Shown one piece after another: positions 57,952 to 64,000 of a DNA stretch of 64,000 nt. This DNA comes from Glycomyces sp. NRRL B-16210 (GTDB taxonomy: Bacteria; Actinomycetota; Actinomycetes; Mycobacteriales; Micromonosporaceae), in assembly GCF_000719515.1 (NCBI RefSeq), contig NZ_JOGR01000010.1, positions 248,001-312,000 on the forward strand, in the 5' to 3' direction. A program made the translations under genes and the position numbers. Under the pieces are notes generated by a model, which saw nothing but the letters and a program-made list of their open reading frames with translations, did not search any database and was not told the DNA's origin. Position 1 is the first letter of the stretch; each line of letters starts with the position of its first letter.

Positions 57952-59846
57952 GGTTTCGCTCCAAACAGAAACGAGGGGTAGCGGGCGACGTCCGCGCGGA
58001 TTCCTGCGGCCTCACCAATCGCTTCCGGTGCTGGAAGCGTCCGCAGGGAGAACGCCGGTCGTATCTCAGCGGCGACGAGGGGCCTGCACGCGGCCGTGAA
58101 CGCCCCCAAATGTGACAGGTCATGCTCGTTGAACAGCGGCTCGGCATGGCGGGCGAGGCGACGGGCATCTTCAGGCGAGCAGTTGAAGATGACCTTCGTA
58201 CGGCAGTTCGCACTGATCGCGGTTTCAAGGTCGCGTCCAAGCTGCCCAAGGTGCTGGTGAGCCAAGACCATGCCCAAGCGCAGCGCGCGCGCTTCGGCGA
58301 GCATGCCGTCAATGGACTCAGGCAGCCGCAAGAAGTTCTGCGCCTCGTCGATGTACATCACGGCGTCGCGGCGGGTCTGTTCATCATGGCGCTGGCGCGC
58401 CGTGACCGTCTGCCAGACGCGGGCGACCAAGAGCGAGCCGAGCAAGCGCGAGGTGTCCTCACCGAGCACGCCTTTGGGCAGGCGGGCCATGATGATCCCG
58501 CCATGGTCGAGCGCGGCGGCGAGATCGACGCACTTCTCATCGGAGGGGTTGCCAATGGTTGCTGCGACGAACTGCCTGCCGAGAATGGTGCGCAGCCGTG
58601 CGACGACCGGGCCGACCGCCTGCGACTGCACCCCGGCGGGGAGCGAATCGAACCATCGCCAAAAACCGGTCAGCAGCACCTCCTCGGCCGGAATGTTGGT
58701 GACCAGTCGGTGGCGAACGTCCCGGTCAGTCAACAAGATCGGCAAGGACTCCAGCCCGGAGTAGTCCTTGGTGGCGAGAAGCACCTGGGTGCGCAAACTC
58801 TGCCGTAGGACATCATCGGCCCGAGGGCCCCAATGCTTCTGGAATATGTTCGAGCAGATGCCGACCAAATGGTCGATGGCGAGCTCGGTGTCCTCGGCGT
58901 GTTTGATCGGCGGCAGGCCCGGGTGGTTCCCCGTCGGCTGGTCGGGATCGATGAGCACCAACCGCCCTGTGGTTTGCGCAGGTTCAAGCCGTTCGAGGAG
59001 GTCGTTGATAAGATCGCCTTTCGGATCGATCACCACGACCGATCTGCGCTCCTTGATGTCGGCCAAGATCATGCGAAGCAGGAGCGTGGACTTGCCTGAC
59101 CCGGTCGAGCCGATTACGTGGACGTGCGATCGGGCATCGGCGGCCGGGAGGGCGATCTTGCGACCGCCCACAAGGGCGACGCCGAGGGTCTTGGTGCCCC
59201 TCCCTCCCGAAGGGATCGCCGCGACCGGGGCGATCGGTCGGGCCCCGGCCCGCTCCAGCGCGGGCACCACCGCATCGACCGGAACATGGGCGATGACCGC
59301 GAGCTCGTCAGGCGACATGAGCGGCCCCGCCGCTGAAGCCCACCCGTCAACCAGGGCACCGGCCTTGCGACAGCGAGTGCGCCTCCAGGCGGGCCCAAGC
59401 ATGGCCCCGACAGCCGCCCCCACCTGCGCCGAGCGAGCAGCGGCCGTAGCGGGTGCGGCCTCGACCGCGAGCGCGTAACGCACCCCGACCGACCACATCG
59501 AGCCCGAACTGATCCGGGCGGCCAGTCGCTTGCGCTGCTCGACCACCCACGGCGATTCCGGAGCACGGGAACTTCGCGGCGGGGATTTCCCCGGACTGAA
59601 CAGATCAAGGATCTGTCCGGCAAGGCCTCCCGATCGTGGATTGAGCCCTTTTCGGGCGCGGGCGACCTGTCGACGCGACGCGGGGCGGGCCACGATCTGG
59701 ACCACGGTTCGGTCGGCCGCGCGACTTGAAGTCCCGGCCTCGGTCAGGCCGCGCACCACGTCTGCGCCCGCTTCAGCGGGGACGAGCCCCAACGCGTTAG
59801 CTGCGGTGGTGCGCAGTCGGAATCGGGCTCCAGCAACAGCGGTCAT
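57948..59846 (-). CDS. VirD4/TraG-like conjugative coupling ATPase (main part)
   Basis: A 632-residue ATPase. Walker A is HVIGSTGSGKSTLLLRMIL (about residues 248-266), followed by VVVIDPKGDLINDLLERL. Walker B is AVMYIDEAQNFLRL, then MVLAHQHLGQLGRDLETAI and NCRTKVIFNCSPEDARRLA, the usual TraM-recognition/sensor blocks. It should couple DNA to the type IV channel. The start is ATG 59,846, overlapping the stop of the preceding small gene. The N-terminal membrane part seems to be that separate gene. Confidence 0.9.
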   Translation of the reverse strand: MTAVAGARFRLRTTAANALGLVPAEAGADVVRGLTEAGTSSRAADRTVVQIVARPASRRQVARARKGLNPRSGGLAGQILDLFSPGKSPPRSSRAPESPWVVEQRKRLAARISSGSMWSVGVRYALAVEAAPATAAARSAQVGAAVGAMLGPAWRRTRCRKAGALVDGWASAAGPLMSPDELAVIAHVPVDAVVPALERAGARPIAPVAAIPSGGRGTKTLGVALVGGRKIALPAADARSHVHVIGSTGSGKSTLLLRMILADIKERRSVVVIDPKGDLINDLLERLEPAQTTGRLVLIDPDQPTGNHPGLPPIKHAEDTELAIDHLVGICSNIFQKHWGPRADDVLRQSLRTQVLLATKDYSGLESLPILLTDRDVRHRLVTNIPAEEVLLTGFWRWFDSLPAGVQSQAVGPVVARLRTILGRQFVAATIGNPSDEKCVDLAAALDHGGIIMARLPKGVLGEDTSRLLGSLLVARVWQTVTARQRHDEQTRRDAVMYIDEAQNFLRLPESIDGMLAEARALRLGMVLAHQHLGQLGRDLETAISANCRTKVIFNCSPEDARRLARHAEPLFNEHDLSHLGAFTAACRPLVAAEIRPAFSLRTLPAPEAIGEAAGIRADVARYPSFLFGAKP

Positions 59847-60274
59847 GACGACGTACCTTTCTGAAGCGGCGGTGCGGCGTCGGTGACGGTGCAGGTCGAT
59901 CCGGGCCAGGCATTGCTGACCGCTTGGGTAACCATCGCAGTCGATATATCTCCTGGGACCCAAATGCGGACAGTGAGGCTTGGGCCGCTGAAGAAGTACT
60001 CGAAGATCATGTACGGCTGTCCCCACCAGAACCGTCGCCAGCGCCCGCGTTCGATCGCGGTGAGGTGTCTCCACAGCACTCCTCCCCCGGCCGAGTCGAC
60101 CTCGGGCGGGGCCGCGATGGTGACGTACTGGGCGCCCGCGAAGCGCAATCGGGTCGATCGGCGGTGTAGCAACGCTCGCGTCACGGCCACGCCGAGGATC
60201 ACGAGCACGGCGGCGATAGCGAACGGACGCAACGGCATCACATCGATGCCTGAGTAGAAGTCGACCATGGTCAT
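59843..60274 (-). CDS. Membrane protein, probable detached N-terminal part of the coupling protein
   Basis: A 143-residue protein with one hydrophobic helix (LRPFAIAAVLVILGVAVTRAL, about 15-35) and a soluble part (YVTIAAPPEVDSAGGGVLW, then LTVRIWVPGDISTAMVTQAV). In related actinobacterial elements I recall this sequence type as the beginning of a single coupling or ATPase protein. Here its TGA overlaps the ATPase ATG (ATGA). It would anchor the ATPase at the membrane. It starts four bases into the end of the upstream hydrolase. Confidence 0.75.
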   Translation of the reverse strand: MTMVDFYSGIDVMPLRPFAIAAVLVILGVAVTRALLHRRSTRLRFAGAQYVTIAAPPEVDSAGGGVLWRHLTAIERGRWRRFWWGQPYMIFEYFFSGPSLTVRIWVPGDISTAMVTQAVSNAWPGSTCTVTDAAPPLQKGTSS

Positions 60275-61326
60275 AGCTCGACCCCCTTGCTTGAGAAGAA
60301 GATTTCCGGGTCCAGGGCCGTGTCGAAGGTCGGCGAATGCGAGGTGTGGATCTCCAGGTGGAGGTGAGGGCCGCTGGAGCGGCCCGAGGAACCGACGTAG
60401 CCGAGGATGTCCCCGGCTCGGAGCTGGTCACCGACGCGCACGGTGGGGCGTTCCCGCATGTGGCAGTAGCGGCTGAGGATCTGTTCGGCGTGGGCGATTT
60501 CGACGTACCAGCCGCACCCTGCGATTTGGGGGGAACCATCGACGTCGCAGGACAGCAGTCGACCGTCTACGGTGTGGGCGTTGCACACGACCGTGACCAC
60601 TTCGCCCGCGCTGGCGGCAAGGATCGGCTCACCTCGTCCTGCGTCGAGATCGATGCCGTTGTGGCTGGGGCGGGCGCTGGTGCGCCATCCCGAATTGACG
60701 CCCGCCCCAGGCACGGGGTGCACCCATTCGCCGCTACAGACGATGGTCTTGATGACGTCTGCCGCAGCAGTGGCGAACGGCTCGTGTTGGGCGTAGGCGT
60801 TGGCGAAGGCCGAGACTTGAACTCGTTGGGCGGCGACAGTGAGCGGGAGGTTCTCCCAGTCGGCAACGTTCTCAAGGGCGTCGTAGAAGAGCCCGGCAGA
60901 TCCGGCCGGATCCATGAGCGTTTCCAGCGGGCCCCAGTGAGGACGCTGTTGGAACAAACCGACGGAGTCATGGTCTTCGCCTTTGCCGTCATGCGGCAGG
61001 CTCTTCGAACCGGGAACCTTCGGGTTGTACAGGACTTTGAGTGTGCTCTCCTGCATCGCGGTCGCAATCGCAATGATGCCGGCCCGCTCGGGAAGGTCAC
61101 GGTCGATCGCGACTTGCCAGATGGTGATCGCGTGCCGGGCTTGGACGTTGCCATAACCTTCGCCGAGCTCTTCCGCGACGGCGGCTAGGCCGGAATCGGA
61201 GGCGCCCGAGCAGGCACCGCCGGTCCCGATCGCGAAATGGCGGTCAGAGGCAGCGGTGAGGGTTACGACTGCGCACGCGGCGAACCCGCACAGTGCGATG
61301 AGGGCGAGGATGAGCGCGCGTCTCAT
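60271..61326 (-). CDS. Bifunctional cell-wall hydrolase: lysozyme-like plus M23 peptidase
   Basis: A 351-residue exported protein. A signal-anchor helix is at 5-26. A transglycosylase-like domain (about 70-190) has the catalytic Glu in IAIATAMQESTLKVL and GLFQQRPHWGPLETLMDP. An M23 domain follows, with SHNGIDLDAG and GPHLHLEIH holding the zinc ligands His, Asp and His. Such VirB1-type enzymes open peptidoglycan for the conjugation channel. The ATG overlaps the VirB4-like stop by one base, and the gene's own stop overlaps the next start. Confidence 0.9.
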   Translation of the reverse strand: MRRALILALIALCGFAACAVVTLTAASDRHFAIGTGGACSGASDSGLAAVAEELGEGYGNVQARHAITIWQVAIDRDLPERAGIIAIATAMQESTLKVLYNPKVPGSKSLPHDGKGEDHDSVGLFQQRPHWGPLETLMDPAGSAGLFYDALENVADWENLPLTVAAQRVQVSAFANAYAQHEPFATAAADVIKTIVCSGEWVHPVPGAGVNSGWRTSARPSHNGIDLDAGRGEPILAASAGEVVTVVCNAHTVDGRLLSCDVDGSPQIAGCGWYVEIAHAEQILSRYCHMRERPTVRVGDQLRAGDILGYVGSSGRSSGPHLHLEIHTSHSPTFDTALDPEIFFSSKGVEL

Positions 61327-63068
61327 CACGCACCGCCTGATTGGAACCGGCTTCGGCCGGTCAAACAAAGCCGATGCTCGGTCTCCGAGGCGCACGCGCG
61401 GAACGCCACATGGGTCTCGCCGCTGAGCAACAGCGCCTCCCCCACCCTCGCCGAACCCACGAGCGCACGTTCGGCCCCGGTGAGTTTGCACGCTTCAGCC
61501 ACCGTGTCGATCGCCTGCGGTGCTTGGCGCATGAGCAATTGGGTCGCGGCGTTGTTCAGAACCGTCCGTCCTAGTTGCGAGGTGAGCACATCATCGGCGT
61601 CCTGTGTGACGACTGCCAACCCGACCAAGCGCTTACGAGCGGACTTTGCCAGCGCGGCGATGAACTCGGCACCTTCGCGTTCTTTAAGCCACGTCCATGC
61701 TTCATCGACCACGATCAAGTGCCACCGGCCATCGGAGCGGACCGGTGGAGTCACCTGGTCGAGAACCATCAAGGTGACCACGGGTCGAAGTTCGTCGGGG
61801 ACGTCGGCCAAGACCCAGATCCTCAGCGGGCCGCTCGCTTCGGTGGAATTCTCCGAGAGGGCGAACATCGATCCGGGTCCGGTGTAGGGACCGATCCGGT
61901 TGGCGAGGTCGCTCCCGCCGCTGCTCGTGGCAAGAAGCCGGACCACATCTGCGAGCGTCGGCACCGGCTTCGCCCACGTCGCTGGGTCGTCGGTGATGCC
62001 CCGTTCGGTGTAGGCCACGCGGACGGTCTCCAGCAGACAGGCCGACACAGCGCTGTCGAGCTTCTCCCCCAAGAGGGTCTCGACGACCGTGCGAACGAAC
62101 AAACACCGGCGAGCTAGCGCATCTGCCCTGCTATGATCCCGCAGCTCAAGTGGGTTCAGCGCCACTTCGGGCCCGCCAGGGCGCCGTACGGAACCGCCAA
62201 CGTGAGCGGCAAGATCGCTGTACTCGTCCTCCGGGTCGAGGATCGTGACCTGAACGCCTTGATAGAGCTGGCGAAGGACTTCGCACTTGGTGAGGTACGA
62301 CTTTCCTGCTCCGGACTGTGCGAGCAGAATCGAGTTGTGGTTTTCCTGGCTCCATCGGTCCCACAGCACCGGCCCGCCCGAGACGAGGTTGAGCCCGTAA
62401 AGGACACTGGCGGGCACGACCGACCCGGGGACATCGGCGGACCCGAACGGAAACACCGCGCTCGCCGTTTCGGTATCGACGGTACGGGTTGCGCCAACGG
62501 GATCGATGCCCAGCGGTACCGTCGCGATCAGGCCCGGAAGTTGCCTCGCAGTGGCGGGCCGGACGTCCATCATCGCGGCTGAGGCTCCCGCGCGAAGGCG
62601 CGCGCAGGCCAATTCGAGGTCGCGTTCGGTCTCAGCGTGGACGGTGACGTAGACGGCGAGTCGGTGCAATCGGGCTTGGCCGCGAGCGACCCTGTCTGCC
62701 AGTTCGGCCGCGTCATGGGCGGCGACGTCGACTTCCGGTTCATCGAGTCGGCCCCGGTGTGCTGCGTACCGTCGTGAGGACTCGAGTCGGGCCCGGCGCT
62801 TGTGTAGGCGCGAGGCGGCCATGTCCGAAGGAACGTTGTCGATATGCACAGACACTTCGATGCGAGTGTGTGCCCCGGTCAGCGTCTCGATCCATCCCAG
62901 GGACAGTGAGGCCGGGTAACCGACGAGGACCAGAGCGGCGGCCCAACCGTCACCAACACGCACGCGGCGCAGCTCCACGACGGCGGTATCGGGCCACAAG
63001 TCGGCCGGGACCGGGTAGGCACCCCTGCCGCGGAATTTCGCCCTGATACGGGAGATACATGAGCTCAT
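61326..63068 (-). CDS. VirB4/TraC-like type IV secretion ATPase
   Basis: A 580-residue ATPase. The N-terminal domain (about 1-220) is soluble, with ELRRVRVGDGWAAALVLVGYPA. Walker A is ILLAQSGAGKSYLTKCEVL (about 240-258), then VTILDPEDEYSDLAAHVGG. Walker B is HLIVVDEAWTWLKERE (about 450-465), followed by GLAVVTQDADDVL. It should power assembly of the conjugation channel. ATG 63,068 follows GGAG at seven bases. It is preceded by the PrgI-like gene and overlaps the hydrolase gene by a base. Confidence 0.92.
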   Translation of the reverse strand: MSSCISRIRAKFRGRGAYPVPADLWPDTAVVELRRVRVGDGWAAALVLVGYPASLSLGWIETLTGAHTRIEVSVHIDNVPSDMAASRLHKRRARLESSRRYAAHRGRLDEPEVDVAAHDAAELADRVARGQARLHRLAVYVTVHAETERDLELACARLRAGASAAMMDVRPATARQLPGLIATVPLGIDPVGATRTVDTETASAVFPFGSADVPGSVVPASVLYGLNLVSGGPVLWDRWSQENHNSILLAQSGAGKSYLTKCEVLRQLYQGVQVTILDPEDEYSDLAAHVGGSVRRPGGPEVALNPLELRDHSRADALARRCLFVRTVVETLLGEKLDSAVSACLLETVRVAYTERGITDDPATWAKPVPTLADVVRLLATSSGGSDLANRIGPYTGPGSMFALSENSTEASGPLRIWVLADVPDELRPVVTLMVLDQVTPPVRSDGRWHLIVVDEAWTWLKEREGAEFIAALAKSARKRLVGLAVVTQDADDVLTSQLGRTVLNNAATQLLMRQAPQAIDTVAEACKLTGAERALVGSARVGEALLLSGETHVAFRACASETEHRLCLTGRSRFQSGGA

Positions 63069-63073
63069 GGCAG

Positions 63074-63945
63074 TTACTCCGTTCTGGCCGGCGAGCCGTA
63101 GGGATCGATGCCGTAGCGAACGCGAGCGGCCAGATCGGATCGGTCGAGCAGACGCGAGGACACGCCGATGCCCGAGGCCATCGCTCGGACTTGCCGAGTC
63201 GCGTAATGAACCGCATCGGCGCTCGCACATCGGACGATCACGGTGATCTCGCGGCGCAGCAGTTGCCGGGATCCGACAACTTCGCTCAGCCACGACCGGT
63301 GCGCCGATGCCGCAGCTTGCAGTAGCCCGTCCCTGAGTCGGGATTCCTGTACAGCCAGGGATTCGAGGTAGGACGACAAGTCGACCGGTCGCGTGGACAG
63401 ACAAATCTGGACATGGGCGTCGGTCGAACACAAGAGCCGCCCGAGTGAGGAGCACAGTACGGTTTGCTCGGCGGTGGACCGCAAGCCGAAGTTGACGAAC
63501 CCGATGTCAACTGCCGCAGCCCAGCCGGCCGGTCCCAGGTCGATCAGACCATCCTCATTGACGGCGCGGACCGGGCCACGCACCGGCTTCGTGGCAGAAG
63601 GCTCGGGGCGTCTTCCGATGACACGGCGCAGCGCACGCTTGGACTGAACGTCTGCCTGCCCGGCTGCGATGGGGCAGCGAGGCTGACGAACCGCAGCGAA
63701 CGCGACTCGGTCGATGCTCACCCCATCGATACGTCCGAGCGCGAGAGCAACTGCGGTGGCGGCCACTGGAGCGGTCCCGAGCAGCAGAAGGGCGAAGGGA
63801 ACGTTTCCGGCGATGGAGGCCAGGTTCCCAAAAGCGCTAGCGCCACAGGGACGAGGATCAGCGTCTGTCGGGCGGTAAGACCGAAGAGAATCTTGTCCTC
63901 GATATCCACATCGGCGGGCACGTTTACGCTGCCGCGATAGTTCAT
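63074..63945 (-). pseudogene. PrgI-family conjugation membrane protein, frameshifted
   Basis: The frame starts at ATG 63,943-63,945 (MNYRGSVNVPADVDIEDKI, FGLTARQTLILVPVALALL), the PrgI-type beginning with its first membrane helix. It then derails: the rest (NLASIAGNVPFALLLLGTAP, then VALALGRIDGVSIDRVAFAA and a soluble domain to PYGSPARTE) is one frame off, reaching 63,074. The switch is at a run of four A (63,830-63,833, T on the coding strand). One extra T would restore a continuous protein of about 290 residues. Sequencing error, a real mutation or ribosomal slippage could explain it. Confidence 0.75.
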
Positions 63946-64000
63946 GAGGTCTCCCCCGTCTGATGGCGGCGCAGCTCGGCGGCTTCACGCGCGCGTAGGT
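63942..64000 (-). CDS. C-terminal end of an upstream conjugation gene
   Basis: The last 18 codons of a frame entering from the right edge (LRAREAAELRRHQTGETS, stop at 63,942-63,944) overlap the PrgI-like ATG as ATGA, following the coupling pattern of the rest of the operon. Too little is present to name it. Confidence 0.45.
   Translation of the reverse strand, partial: LRAREAAELRRHQTGETS

Larger units (their letters stand above)
41996..64000. mobile_element. Integrative conjugative element inserted at the tRNA (left part, continues past window)
   Basis: A tRNA-linked large serine integrase is followed by cargo (methyltransferase, STAND NTPase, DUF4192-like genes, small paralogues) and a conjugation operon with VirB4-like, PrgI-like, VirD4-like, lytic and replication-relaxation proteins. 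Base composition of several cargo genes is visibly lower in GC than the chromosome to the left. The left junction lies within or just beside the tRNA 3' half. I found no second copy of the tRNA 3' sequence in the window, so the right end is beyond 64,000. Confidence 0.85.

Noticed and set aside
42037..64000. A second attachment site marking the right end of the element
   Set aside because: I looked for a repeat of the tRNA 3' sequence and found none inside the window.

Overview
The window comes from a high-GC actinobacterium. Its left two thirds (about 1-41,900) is ordinary chromosome with dense, mostly minus-strand genes in two blocks whose order matches known actinobacterial synteny. The first block (pyrG, steB/mctB, steA, recN, nadK, tlyA, HAD phosphatase, TPR protein, tyrS) parallels Mycobacterium tuberculosis Rv1699-Rv1689. 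The second (uvrB, coaE, rpsA, polA, pdtaR) parallels Rv1633-Rv1626. Gene content suggests a soil actinomycete. I cannot fix the genus from the sequence alone; a Glycomyces/Stackebrandtia-like organism is only a guess.

Region by region. 1-6,516: start of pyrG, then a four-gene envelope cluster (MraY/WecA-like phosphoglycosyltransferase homologue, MurJ-type flippase, GT4 glycosyltransferase, large alkaline-phosphatase-like membrane protein) coupled by overlapping or closely spaced start and stop codons. 6,527-19,083: cell-division, DNA-repair, NAD and translation genes, including a TPR protein with a roughly 400-residue repetitive Arg/Asp/Gly N-terminus. 19,153-21,000: an RNase II/R-family nuclease ending in two dsRNA-binding-like domains. 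21,131-27,671: a carbohydrate locus (cupin, PmoA-like, Gfo/Idh/MocA oxidoreductase, GH3 glycosidase, LacI regulator) with candidate LacI operators. 27,736-41,766: bioB, an NlpC/P60-like protein that has lost its catalytic Cys, TerC, an ABM monooxygenase, uvrB, coaE-GrpB, rpsA, polA and pdtaR.

From about 42,000 to the right edge the window enters an integrative conjugative element inserted in a tRNA gene with a CAA anticodon. The large serine integrase reads into the tRNA, so its last dozen residues and stop codon lie in tRNA sequence. The element carries a DNA methyltransferase, a membrane-anchored STAND-type NTPase with kinesin-light-chain-like TPRs (broken by an internal deletion), a cluster of unfamiliar small genes (two DUF4192-like proteins, three related small paralogues, a Zn-ribbon protein, a winged-helix protein with no standard start codon) separated by terminator-like hairpins, and a four-base-overlap operon for type IV secretion: PrgI-like (frameshifted), VirB4-like ATPase, lysozyme/M23 hydrolase, split VirD4/TraG-like coupling protein, and a replication-relaxation protein. 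Beside that last gene is a noncoding segment of about 680 bases with a 14-bp-phased triple repeat that could be the element's origin region. The right end of the element is outside the window.

The least explained parts are the hairpin-punctuated small-gene cluster at 49.5-56.4 kb, the STAND gene with its methyltransferase neighbour, the unusual tRNA, and the four-gene envelope cluster at the left.
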